Origin: Nitrospirota bacterium
GTDB lineage: Bacteria > Nitrospirota > Thermodesulfovibrionia > Thermodesulfovibrionales > JdFR-88
Assembly: GCA_021790695.1 (NCBI GenBank)
Contig: JAJYGJ010000146.1
Location: 1-10,352, forward strand
Direction of reading: 5' to 3'
DNA length: 10,352 bases
Shown: positions 1 to 6,560 of the stretch, piece after piece
How the letters are laid out: each line of letters starts with the position of its first letter
How positions within the stretch are numbered: position 1 is the first letter of the stretch
The notes under the pieces: generated by a model
What the model was told of the DNA's origin: nothing
The model's input: only the letters and a program-made list of their open reading frames with translations
Database searches by the model: none
Made by a program: the position numbers and the translations under genes

Positions 1-67
1 AGTCGCTCCCCGCGCGGGAGCGTGGATTGAAACAGCAGCCCGGAACTGAGGTTGCCGGCGTTCGTCG

Positions 68-99
68 GTCGCTCCCCGCGTGGGGGCGTGGATTGAAAC
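68..99 (+). repeat. Variant CRISPR repeat with two substitutions
   Basis: Compared with the other full repeats, this copy has C to T at repeat position 14 (in the loop) and A to G at position 18 (in the stem). The stem change turns a T-A pair into a G-T wobble, so the hairpin can still form in the RNA. The conserved ATTGAAAC end is intact, so this unit is likely still processed. Confidence 0.9.
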
Positions 100-265
100 A
101 ATAGCCGATATCGCGGTAGTTACCTGTTGATAAGTCGCTCCCCGCGCGGGAGCGTGGATTGAAACAAGGGCATCACGGCAATGGCGATGTACGCCCAGGT
201 CGCTCCCCGCGCGGGAGCGTGGATTGAAACCTCGTTGTCGAGTCTATTTTGGGCGCGCTAAGTGT

Positions 266-290
266 GTCGCTCCCCGCGCGGGAGCGTGGA
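266..290 (+). repeat. Degenerate terminal CRISPR repeat
   Basis: The first 25 bases match the consensus repeat exactly. The last seven, expected to be TTGAAAC, are replaced by unrelated sequence beginning GGGATCA. Loss of the 3' end of the last repeat is the usual sign of the leader-distal end of an array. The stem is complete, but the 5' handle that a following spacer RNA would carry is absent. Confidence 0.93.
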
Positions 291-328
291 GGGATCAATC
301 AGTCGGGTATTTGTGAAGAGGTTCAAAT

Positions 329-368
329 CCCCTTCGGCGGGGGAGGCTGCGGCGGATTTAAAGCCGCC
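329..368 (-). terminator. Possible end-of-operon hairpins after the acetyltransferase gene
   Basis: Two GC-rich stems sit at the 3' end of the minus-strand operon: GGCGG/CCGCC at 351-368, which contains the stop codon of the acetyltransferase gene, and CCCC/GGGG at 329-342 with a six-base loop. The second is followed on the minus strand only by ATTT, not a proper U tract, so an intrinsic terminator is not well supported. It may instead be a 3'-end stabilising structure or a boundary between the convergent nif and CRISPR transcripts. Confidence 0.25.
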
Positions 369-852
369 TTCTCATGCACACCAGACGCGTGCCGCTCCAG
401 CCCCTGTGCGTGTAGAAATCGAGGGCCGGCCCGTTTCCGGCGTCCCTCAGAAGCTGGACCCTCAGGAGGCCCCTGAAGGCGCACCATTTGAGGGCCTCCG
501 TGAGGAGCGCGGAGCCGATGCCAAAACCCCGCAGGCCGTCTTTGACCACCAGGTCCTCCAGGAGCCCGACCCGGCCGCCCTCGGCGGTGGATATGAGGAC
601 CTGTACGGAACACATCCCTAATACCTCGCCCGCCTTTTCAGCCACCAGAAGGACGGCAGACTTTCGTCTTTTAAGAAGCGCCCGAAGACCTTTTTCCTGT
701 CTGCCGGCATCGGGCTCGAAATCGTACTCCATCCGGAACAACTCCTCCAGAAGCCGGCACATCATTGGCACATCGGACGGCCTTGCCCGCCGGACGGCAA
801 TCCCCCGGGTTTTAAGCGCCGTCTCTTTTACAGCTCCACGTGCACGTGGCAT
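358..852 (-). CDS. GNAT-family N-acetyltransferase, last gene of the nif operon
   Basis: The product is about 164 residues with a GNAT fold. Residues 97-117 form motif A with the acetyl-CoA loop RGFGIG at 108-113, and residues 136-152 form motif B (RDAGNGPALDFYTHRGW). GNAT enzymes move an acetyl group from acetyl-CoA to an amine; the substrate here cannot be told from sequence. The ATG at 852 is the only reasonable start: the next methionines lie inside the fold, and the longer open frame upstream is just the shadow of the ferredoxin gene. The start gives a 25-base overlap with the ferredoxin gene and leaves about 15 poorly conserved residues before the domain begins at IAVRRARPSD. A non-ATG start just after the ferredoxin stop is possible. 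The overlap and strand make it a co-transcribed member of the nif operon, but a role in nitrogen fixation is only an inference from position. Confidence 0.85.
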   Translation of the reverse strand: MPRARGAVKETALKTRGIAVRRARPSDVPMMCRLLEELFRMEYDFEPDAGRQEKGLRALLKRRKSAVLLVAEKAGEVLGMCSVQVLISTAEGGRVGLLEDLVVKDGLRGFGIGSALLTEALKWCAFRGLLRVQLLRDAGNGPALDFYTHRGWSGTRLVCMRRRL

Positions 853-1103
853 TTCTTCGCGCATATCCTTTCGCATGCCCCGCAGCCTATGCAATTGTCC
901 GGGTTTGCCACCGACATCACCTTGTTGCCCATGTCGTCGCCGTACTCGTCCTCGCCCTCGAACGGTTTTTCGATAAGGGCGAGCACCTCCCTGTCGCAGA
1001 CCTTGTAGCACCTGCCGCAACCTATGCATTTATTTACGTCTATGGATTCAATGAACCTGGGCCGCCAAAGCCGGCCGCCCCTTGTGTGTCCCATTATCGC
1101 CAT
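828..1103 (-). CDS. fdxB: nif-specific 2[4Fe-4S] ferredoxin (ferredoxin III / FdxB type)
   Basis: This 91-residue cytoplasmic protein has two cluster motifs. The first is CIGCGRCYKVC (Cys26, 29, 32, 36). The second is CIGCGACERIC (Cys71, 74, 77, 81), followed by an extra Cys85 in an AKKCHVH context. The long spacer between the motifs (residues 37-70, acidic) and the CxxxC end are typical of the nif-associated ferredoxin III family, which usually lies near nifX. It should carry low-potential electrons to nitrogenase or to cofactor assembly (NifB, NifEN); which partner is not resolved by sequence. The ATG at 1103 has a strong AGGAGG just upstream that overlaps the nifI2 stop, giving an 8-base gap and likely translational coupling. 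A second ATG lies three codons in. Confidence 0.93.
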   Translation of the reverse strand: MAIMGHTRGGRLWRPRFIESIDVNKCIGCGRCYKVCDREVLALIEKPFEGEDEYGDDMGNKVMSVANPDNCIGCGACERICAKKCHVHVEL

Positions 1104-1111
1104 GTCTCCTC

Positions 1112-1528
1112 CTATGAAACAGCCTCCTTGTCCTTTTCCCCGGTCCTTACCCTCAAGGCCCCCTCTATGGGCGAGACGAAGACCTTGCCGTCTCCGTGCC
1201 TCCCCGTCCGGTTGACCTTTATTATCGACTCCACGATCCCGCCCACCGCATCGTCGGGCGCTATTATGGTGAGCAGCCTCTTGGGCACGTAGAGGGCGAT
1301 CTTCGGAAGCGTGTGCTCAAGCGCATAGGCGGAAGGCGTCGGTTTCAGCTTTACCGCCGTGCAAAAACTCTCCGGCATCTCGGAGTCCATCTCCGCGCAG
1401 AGCGCACCTTTCTGCTTTCCCCGCCCCTCCACGCTCTGGATCGTGAGCGAGGGATATCCAAGTTCCTCCAGGGCCTTTTTCGTCTCCGGCAGCTTGTACC
1501 GTCTTATGACCGCGGTTATCTCCTTCAC
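1112..1528 (-). CDS. nifI2: NifI2, nitrogenase-specific PII-like regulator
   Basis: The product is 138 residues of the PII (GlnB) superfamily in its NifI2 branch. It opens MKEITAVIRR, has GRGKQKG at 35-41, a long T-loop region (about 42-80) that lacks the usual uridylylated-tyrosine context of GlnB, then VPKRLLTIIAPDD (81-93) and the C-terminal core IKVNRTG...GDGKVFVSPIE...RVRTGE. In methanogens NifI1 and NifI2 form a complex that binds dinitrogenase and blocks its activity after ammonium addition, and 2-oxoglutarate and ATP relieve the block. The start codon is GTG at 1528, whose GTGA overlaps the TGA stop of nifI1, so the pair is translationally coupled and probably made in near equal amounts. 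Its place after nifX, not between nifH and nifD, is uncommon. Confidence 0.92.
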   Translation of the reverse strand: MKEITAVIRRYKLPETKKALEELGYPSLTIQSVEGRGKQKGALCAEMDSEMPESFCTAVKLKPTPSAYALEHTLPKIALYVPKRLLTIIAPDDAVGGIVESIIKVNRTGRHGDGKVFVSPIEGALRVRTGEKDKEAVS

Positions 1529-1842
1529 AGCTTCGCCTCCCCTGTCCTTACCGTATAGGCCGCCTCAACGGGACTGACGAATATCTTGCCGTCGCCTATG
1601 AAGCCGGTTTTGGCCTTGTCATGAATGATGCCGACGACCTTGTCCGCGTCCTCATCATCCACCACGGTCATTATGAGAGTTTTTGGCAGCTCGTCGTAGT
1701 GGACAGGCCCCACCTGAAGCCCCTTCTGCCTGCCCCTCCCGAATACCGGCATCTTCGTAAGGGAGGGGAATCCCGCGCCCTCAAGCGCAAGCACTACCTC
1801 CTGTTCCTTTTCAGGCCTTATGAAGGCCCTTATCATCTTCAT
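1525..1842 (-). CDS. nifI1: NifI1, nitrogenase-specific PII-like regulator
   Basis: This 105-residue PII-family protein matches the NifI1 branch: MKMIRAFIRPEK at the start, FGRGRQKG at 34-41, the T-loop with VHYDELPKT at 47-55, and GDGKIFVSPVE and TVRTGE toward the C-terminus. It should work with NifI2 as a 2-oxoglutarate and adenylate sensor that inhibits the NifDK protein when nitrogen is plentiful. A Shine-Dalgarno-like AAGGAGAAG lies just upstream of the ATG at 1842. The gap from nifX is 21 bases and the gene overlaps nifI2 by four, so it belongs to the same transcript as the enzyme it would control. An ordinary GlnB or GlnK is less likely given the YDELPKT T-loop and the paired arrangement. 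Confidence 0.92.
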   Translation of the reverse strand: MKMIRAFIRPEKEQEVVLALEGAGFPSLTKMPVFGRGRQKGLQVGPVHYDELPKTLIMTVVDDEDADKVVGIIHDKAKTGFIGDGKIFVSPVEAAYTVRTGEAKL

Positions 1843-1863
1843 CTCTGTCTTCTCCTTTTCTGT

Positions 1864-2271
1864 TTAAAGGGTCTCATCCGCGTTCATGGCCTTTCGGAGC
1901 CAGGGCGGCATGGATTTGTTTATCGAGCCCAGAAGCTCCGTGAGGGCCTCCCGTATCGGCAAAGGGTTTTTCACCTTTACGGGCATTATCCCCTTGCCCA
2001 CGAGCCTGGCGGCCGCGGGGCCGCCGATCTCGGTAAAATAGACTATGCGGCAGTCCGAAAGACGCTCCACCTTGGCCTGGACCTTGTCCTCGTGCATCTG
2101 CCCCAGGTCCCTGCTGGATTCTATTTCGAGGTCCCGCCCGGCCGGGGCGAATTTCCTGAATTCAAGAAACTCGAACGAATACCGCGTGATGTTATATACG
2201 GCGAACATCCCGGCCCTTCCGAAGTGTTCGTCCACGCTCGTGCCGTCAACGGTCGCAAAAGCGATCTTCAT
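1864..2271 (-). CDS. nifX: NifX, FeMo-cofactor precursor carrier
   Basis: The 135-residue protein belongs to the NifX/NafY/VnfX family of small cofactor-binding proteins. Visible marks are the N-terminal MKIAFATVDG, the DEHFGRA segment with His16, the SDCRIVYFTEIGGPAAARLV core (72-91), and the C-terminal MPPWLRKAM (121-129) typical of NifX. Known NifX binds NifB-co and the VK-cluster and is thought to buffer or pass precursors from NifB to NifEN. Its ATG overlaps the TGA stop of nifEN (ATGA at 2271-2268), so it is translationally coupled to the scaffold it should serve. The NifB in this window lacks the C-terminal NifX-like domain seen in many proteobacteria, so this is the only NifX-type domain here. 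Confidence 0.94.
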   Translation of the reverse strand: MKIAFATVDGTSVDEHFGRAGMFAVYNITRYSFEFLEFRKFAPAGRDLEIESSRDLGQMHEDKVQAKVERLSDCRIVYFTEIGGPAAARLVGKGIMPVKVKNPLPIREALTELLGSINKSMPPWLRKAMNADETL

Positions 2272-5003
2272 GAATGCGCCTCCTTCAGCCCGAAAAGGTT
2301 TGCCGCCTCGTTCACCGAGGCCAGCGCGCCCGCATAACCCGCGGTTATCCTTGCGGTGTGCCCGATCCGCCCGAAGACGGGAAAGCCGGTCTCATAAAGC
2401 GGGATGCCGAGCCGCTCCGCGGTCTGCCTCGCGTGGGAACTGGCGGCGATCAGGTCCACGTTCAGGTCCCCGGCCGCCTCTATAGAGAAGAAGTCCCCGA
2501 CCAGGACTTCCTTCGCCCTGATTTTTTTATTTCCCGCGAAGGCCGCGGCCTGCGGGATAACCGCAAGCTCTACAGTCGCCCCCATCTCCTCCAGCCATTT
2601 TGACACGGTGACGGCGTGTCCCGGCTCGAGCGCGAGGCATACCTTCCTGCCGGAGAAAAAGGCCTGCGCGTCCCGCATGCCGTCGACCAGGATCCTTCTC
2701 TGCCGCTCATATTTGCGCGGCCTTTGGGGTTTTGCGCCGAGGGCCGAAAGGGTCTCCAGAAAGGCGTCCACGTCCCCGATTGTCGAGAGGCCCTCAAAGC
2801 ACCTGTATGGCACCCCCGTGAGGTCGTTAAGCAGCCTGGCCGGCCCTTCCATAGTTAGCCCGATGGCGATCGTGAACTCCGCCCGGCCCATGGCGGCTAT
2901 CTCTTCAACTGTCACGCCGCCCGCAGCGAGAGGGGATATCCCCATGCGGCTGCCGTCCAGGGCCGAAAGGTCCGGCACCATCACCGGCCGCAGGTCGAAG
3001 GACTCCGCCATCTCTCTTATCTCATTAAAATCCGCCGGGGTATGGTGCCAGTCGGCAAGGATGTTCACCCGTTTCACCTCTCCGCCTGAAAGCCCAGCCC
3101 GGCCGATGGCCGGGCCGAGAGGCCGGCCGCCAGCCATGCCCGCTCCAAAGCGGACAATCTCCTGAACGCACTTTGCATAGCCCGTCTCCAGCCCTCCCTC
3201 AAAATCCGGCGTGGGGACGTAAATCACCCTCCGGACGCCGTCATCCGGCATCCCGCTTATGACGGACTTCACGTCATCGCCCTTGATCTCGGTCAGGCCC
3301 GTGGAGAGGACCGCGAGCAGTTGGGGCACTTTTGCTTTTTGCTCTTTTTGCCCGATAGATTTGTTCAGGGCGTCAAGCAAAACGCGTTCGCTTCCCATCA
3401 CCACGTCCTCGGTAAAGAGTTTCGTCGAGGCCAGGGCTATGGGCTCCCGGAAATGTCTTGTAAGGAGCACCTTGGCCAGGAAAGAGCATCCCTGCGCGCC
3501 GTGTATCATGGGCAGGGCCCCGTCTACGCCCTGGAGCGCAATCGCCGCGCCTACGGACTGGCTGTGCCTGATCGGGTTTATAACGGCCTTCCTTGCCTCC
3601 TTGCCTGCGCCTTTGCCCGTAACGGGCGACGGAGGGCTCTGGCGCCCCCGGCGCTGGTGCCCGGGGCACTGGTGCCTTGGGCACTGGTGTCCGTAGAATC
3701 TCATGCTGCCCGCCAGCCCGCGGGCAAGATTAACGAGCCCCTTGTAGCCGGCATAAGGCACATGCCTCTCCTGGTTGACGTCGACAAAGGGTATCGCCTC
3801 TTTCACCGCGAGATACTGGTTTCTGCCCCCGGCCACGAGCATGTCCGCGTTTTTCTCCCGGATGAGCGCCAGGAGTTTTTTGGGTGTCACGTCTTCGTAA
3901 AGCGGAGCGCCCGGGCCAAGGAGCCGCTTCATTTTGCGCTCGTCCTCAAAACTGCTTTTTTTGGTGCCCACCGCAACCGTCTCCACGCCCAGGTCGCCAA
4001 GTGCGGATATGAACGACCAGCTCTTCACCCCTCCCGTGTAGAGCACGGCCTTTTTACCTTTCAGAAACTCATATTCCTTCAGCTCGCGGGAGAGTTCCCG
4101 CTCCCCGCGGGCTATCACGTCTTCCGCGGACCGCGCAAGGGGGGCGTGATGAAAGGCCCCGGCAATCGCGCGCAGCGCCCCGGAGACCTCCGTTTTCCCG
4201 AAGAATGAGACCTCGACATAGGGAATGCCGTACTTCCTTTTCATCTCCTTAGCAACGTTCACTAGCGCGCGGCCGCAGACCACGACGTTCAGTTTCGCCC
4301 GGTGCGCGAAGGTGATCTCCTCGAACGACGCGTTGCCGGTAATCCGGGAGAGCACCCGCAGCCCCGTCTCCTCCAGAAGCGGCTCTACAAAGGCCAGATC
4401 GCCCGCGATGTTGTACTCGCCCATGAGATTTATGTCGAAGTCCGTGGTGAACGGCGGCTCCCCGGCGCCTATGACGTGCGTGAGGAGCGCCTCCCCGGCA
4501 AGCCTGTTGCCGAGATTTTTAGGGCCGACGAACCCCGGCGCGTTCACCGGGACGACCCTCATCCGGGGAAAGCGGTCCCGCAGGGCGTCCTCCGCGCTCC
4601 GGCAGACGGCGTCGATATCTTCCCCCGTGAGCCCGCTTACACAAGTGGAGTAGACGAAAGCGGCGCGGGGGCGAAGCGCCTCGCAAGTCTCGACTATGGC
4701 GGTGTGCAGCTTCCCCTCGGAGCCGTAGACGATGTCGAATTCGTCCATTCCGGTCGCAAACCCCATCCTGTGCAGCGATCCCCTGCCGGAGAGCGATCCC
4801 CTGTTTTCCCATGAATTGCCGCAGCAGGCGGAAGGCCCGTGGACTATGTGGGCGCAGTCCGCAATGGGCTGCAGAACGATCATCGCGCCGTCGAAGGCGC
4901 AGGACTCCCCGCCCCTTGACCTGCAAAGCCTTTCTTTGCCATTTTGTCCTTTGGCCTCTTCGCAGCCCGGGGCCTCGAAGACCCTGTTAATCCCGGAAAA
5001 CAT
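2268..5003 (-). CDS. nifEN: NifEN fusion: FeMo-cofactor assembly scaffold, both subunits in one chain
   Basis: A single uninterrupted frame of 911 residues encodes NifE, a linker and NifN. Residues 1-437 are NifE: cluster-ligand cysteines Cys35, Cys60 and Cys121, and Cys243 (NVVVCGRALVNV) at the place of the FeMo-co ligand of NifD. It ends at VPYAGYKGLVNLARGLAGSM. Residues 438-473 are a low-complexity linker. NifN runs from about 474: NPIRHSQSVGAAIALQGV, then Cys506 in HGAQGCSF as its single cluster ligand, then LSTGLTEIKGDD. The protein is the scaffold on which NifB-co gains Mo and homocitrate with help from NifH. ATG 5003 is preferred over an in-frame TTG at 5009 because AAGGGAG sits 8 bases before the ATG. 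The gap from nifK is 32 bases and the stop overlaps nifX. Fused EN genes are known in a few lineages (for example Geobacter, and vnfEN in Anabaena); I judge this one intact. Confidence 0.95.
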   Translation of the reverse strand: MFSGINRVFEAPGCEEAKGQNGKERLCRSRGGESCAFDGAMIVLQPIADCAHIVHGPSACCGNSWENRGSLSGRGSLHRMGFATGMDEFDIVYGSEGKLHTAIVETCEALRPRAAFVYSTCVSGLTGEDIDAVCRSAEDALRDRFPRMRVVPVNAPGFVGPKNLGNRLAGEALLTHVIGAGEPPFTTDFDINLMGEYNIAGDLAFVEPLLEETGLRVLSRITGNASFEEITFAHRAKLNVVVCGRALVNVAKEMKRKYGIPYVEVSFFGKTEVSGALRAIAGAFHHAPLARSAEDVIARGERELSRELKEYEFLKGKKAVLYTGGVKSWSFISALGDLGVETVAVGTKKSSFEDERKMKRLLGPGAPLYEDVTPKKLLALIREKNADMLVAGGRNQYLAVKEAIPFVDVNQERHVPYAGYKGLVNLARGLAGSMRFYGHQCPRHQCPGHQRRGRQSPPSPVTGKGAGKEARKAVINPIRHSQSVGAAIALQGVDGALPMIHGAQGCSFLAKVLLTRHFREPIALASTKLFTEDVVMGSERVLLDALNKSIGQKEQKAKVPQLLAVLSTGLTEIKGDDVKSVISGMPDDGVRRVIYVPTPDFEGGLETGYAKCVQEIVRFGAGMAGGRPLGPAIGRAGLSGGEVKRVNILADWHHTPADFNEIREMAESFDLRPVMVPDLSALDGSRMGISPLAAGGVTVEEIAAMGRAEFTIAIGLTMEGPARLLNDLTGVPYRCFEGLSTIGDVDAFLETLSALGAKPQRPRKYERQRRILVDGMRDAQAFFSGRKVCLALEPGHAVTVSKWLEEMGATVELAVIPQAAAFAGNKKIRAKEVLVGDFFSIEAAGDLNVDLIAASSHARQTAERLGIPLYETGFPVFGRIGHTARITAGYAGALASVNEAANLFGLKEAHS
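3615..3627. repeat. Perfect small palindrome within the NifEN linker
   Basis: GCCCGTAACGGGC forms a near-perfect inverted repeat (six-base arms around one base) in the part of the gene that encodes the PVTGKG segment of the linker. It lies directly beside the tandem repeats. GC-rich palindromes of this sort occur in dispersed bacterial repeats, so the linker may contain a captured repeat; one copy in one window cannot show this. Confidence 0.5.
3630..3689 (-). repeat. 15-base tandem repeat encoding a His/Cys-rich pentapeptide linker
   Basis: Four consecutive 15-base units (3689-3675, 3674-3660, 3659-3645, 3644-3630) encode HQCPR, HQCPG, HQRRG and RQSPP. The first two units differ at few bases and the copies diverge progressively. 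They lie exactly between the NifE and NifN domains of the fusion. The product has three His and two Cys within eleven residues. Slippage of a GC-rich unit is the simplest origin. Confidence 0.85.
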
Positions 5004-5011
5004 CGCCAAAT

Positions 5012-5018
5012 CTCCCTT
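5012..5018 (-). promoter_or_regulatory. Ribosome binding site that sets the nifEN start
   Basis: AAGGGAG on the minus strand is 8 bases from the ATG at 5003 but only about 2 bases from the in-frame TTG at 5009. The spacing favours the ATG and shortens the protein by two residues relative to the longest frame. Confidence 0.75.
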
Positions 5019-5041
5019 CTGCCTTTTACCTTGATCGCGTC

Positions 5042-6547
5042 TTATCTGATTGCATCGAAGCTCGCCGTGTGCATCGTCTTTCTGTCCAGCTCGTCCAGCA
5101 CCGTGTTTACTATCCAGGTGAGGATATTAAGTGCGCCCTGGTAGCCGATTACCGGATACCTGTGCAGGTGGTGTCTGTCAAAGAGCGGGAACCCTATGCG
5201 CACGATCGGGGTGCCCGTGTCCTGCCACAGGAATTTGGCATACGAGTTGCCTATGAGCAGGTCGACCGGGTCCGTAAACATGAGCGAGCGCAGGTGCCAC
5301 ATGTCCCGGTTGGTGTGCACCGCCGCCTTCGCGCCAAACGGGCTTGACGCCAGCAGTTCCTCGGCCTCCGCCCTGAAGTTCTTGTCGCCGTTTGTGCAGA
5401 CGACGTGAACGGGCAGGCCGCCCATCTCCATGATGAAGCTCATCAGGCCCAGGAGCAGGTCCGGGTCGCCCACGAGGGCGAACCTCTTGCCGTGCACATA
5501 CGGGTGGGAATCCGTCATCGCGTCGACGGCGCGGCCGCGCTCGGCCTCCAGTTCCGCCGGCACGGGTCTGCCCGTGATCGCGCTTATCTCCTCCAGGAAC
5601 CTGTCCGTGTTCCTTATCCCGACGGGCGTGATCGCGGCCGTCCGCTGGACCCACTCCTTGCGGACGAAGTCCAGGGTCTTTGCGGTCGAGTATTTCTGTA
5701 GAGCTATCGTCGCCATGGCGTTTACCGAGTCCGCCGCATCCTCAAGCGTTGTCCCGCCCGGATAGAGCTTGTACTGGCCGGTGTTCGGGGAATCGTAGGT
5801 GCCGCTCGCGTCCGCAAGTATCGTGTGCGCGACCCCCATCAGGCCGAGCATGCGGGCCAGTTCCCTGTAATCTCCCGTATACGTGTCGAAGCCCGGTATC
5901 AGGTTTATCTTTCCATTTGGGTCGCCCTTGCGGCCCGCCGTGACGGCCTGCAGGATCGCCTTCATCATGCCGTCGTATCCGGCCAGGTGAGAGCCCGAGA
6001 AACTGGGGGTGTGGGCAAACGGGACCGGCAGGTCCTGTGGGATAAGGCCCTTGCCCTTCGCCTGCCTGATATATGCGTTCAGGTCGTCGCCTATGACCTC
6101 CGCCATGCACGTCGTGCAGACGGCGAGCATCTTCGGGTTATAGAGGGAATAAGCGTTTTCAAGCCCGTCAAGCATGTTATTGAGGCCCCCGAAGACCGCG
6201 GCGTCCTCCGTCATCGAGGTGGATACGGCCGCCATCGGCTCCTTGAAATGCCTCGACAGATGGCTCCGGAAATAAGCCACGCACCCCTGGGCCCCCTGCA
6301 CGAACGGCAGCGTGTCCGCGAAAGAGCTTGCGCAGAAGATGGCCCCCAGGGGCTGACAGGCCTTCGCCGGGTTTATCTTTATGTGCTTTCTGGCGAAGTT
6401 TTTCTCCTTGTACTCCTCCGTCCTGGTCCATTCCGACACTTCCGCTATTTTTTCGGCGGGAAAAGGGTTTTCAAACTCCTTCTTCCTTTCGAACTGCTCC
6501 TGGTACTCCCGCCCGCAAAAAAGCTCGTTATGGTCTCTTATCTTCAT
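5042..6547 (-). CDS. nifK: Nitrogenase MoFe protein beta subunit NifK
   Basis: The 501-residue beta chain forms the alpha2-beta2 dinitrogenase with NifD and holds half of the P-cluster. The P-cluster cysteines are Cys64 (AKACQPLGA), Cys89 (VQGAQGCVAYF) and Cys147 (CTTCMAEVIGDD), with Ser182 in TPSFSGSH at the place of the redox-active serine of the Azotobacter protein. The C-terminal FPLFDRHHLHRYPVIGYQGALN is typical. The length is close to group I NifK, with a real N-terminal extension (residues 1-55), unlike the short beta chains of clostridial type. AGGAGG sits five bases before the ATG. The gene starts 13 bases after nifD ends, consistent with balanced expression of the two subunits. Confidence 0.98.
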   Translation of the reverse strand: MKIRDHNELFCGREYQEQFERKKEFENPFPAEKIAEVSEWTRTEEYKEKNFARKHIKINPAKACQPLGAIFCASSFADTLPFVQGAQGCVAYFRSHLSRHFKEPMAAVSTSMTEDAAVFGGLNNMLDGLENAYSLYNPKMLAVCTTCMAEVIGDDLNAYIRQAKGKGLIPQDLPVPFAHTPSFSGSHLAGYDGMMKAILQAVTAGRKGDPNGKINLIPGFDTYTGDYRELARMLGLMGVAHTILADASGTYDSPNTGQYKLYPGGTTLEDAADSVNAMATIALQKYSTAKTLDFVRKEWVQRTAAITPVGIRNTDRFLEEISAITGRPVPAELEAERGRAVDAMTDSHPYVHGKRFALVGDPDLLLGLMSFIMEMGGLPVHVVCTNGDKNFRAEAEELLASSPFGAKAAVHTNRDMWHLRSLMFTDPVDLLIGNSYAKFLWQDTGTPIVRIGFPLFDRHHLHRYPVIGYQGALNILTWIVNTVLDELDRKTMHTASFDAIR

Positions 6548-6560
6548 CTTTTCCTCCTTA

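Larger units (their letters stand above)
2..290 (+). CRISPR. Type I-C CRISPR array, trailing (leader-distal) end
   Basis: Repeats of 32 bases lie at 2-33, 68-99, 134-165 and 199-230, with a truncated fifth at 266-290. Each starts GTCGCTCCCCG and ends GTGGATTGAAAC, with an internal GCTCCC/GGGAGC stem, which is the typical type I-C repeat form. Spacers are 34 (34-67), 34 (100-133), 33 (166-198) and 35 (231-265) bases and are unrelated to each other; I see no match to the rest of this window. The repeat polarity (ATTGAAAC at the 3' end) and the decayed last repeat on the right both indicate plus-strand transcription from a leader to the left of the window. Base 1 is probably the last base of another spacer, so the array continues leftward. 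No cas gene is visible here; Cas5d, the I-C repeat nuclease, would be expected beyond the left edge. Confidence 0.97.

Noticed and set aside
300..345. A complete tRNA gene suggested by GGTTCAAATCC
   Set aside because: Only a T-arm-like piece is present; no acceptor 5' strand, D-arm or anticodon arm can be placed, and the required upstream space is CRISPR repeat.
358..1029. A 223-residue version of the acetyltransferase starting at 1029
   Set aside because: The first 59 residues are an out-of-frame reading of the ferredoxin gene; the GNAT domain begins only after the ATG at 852.
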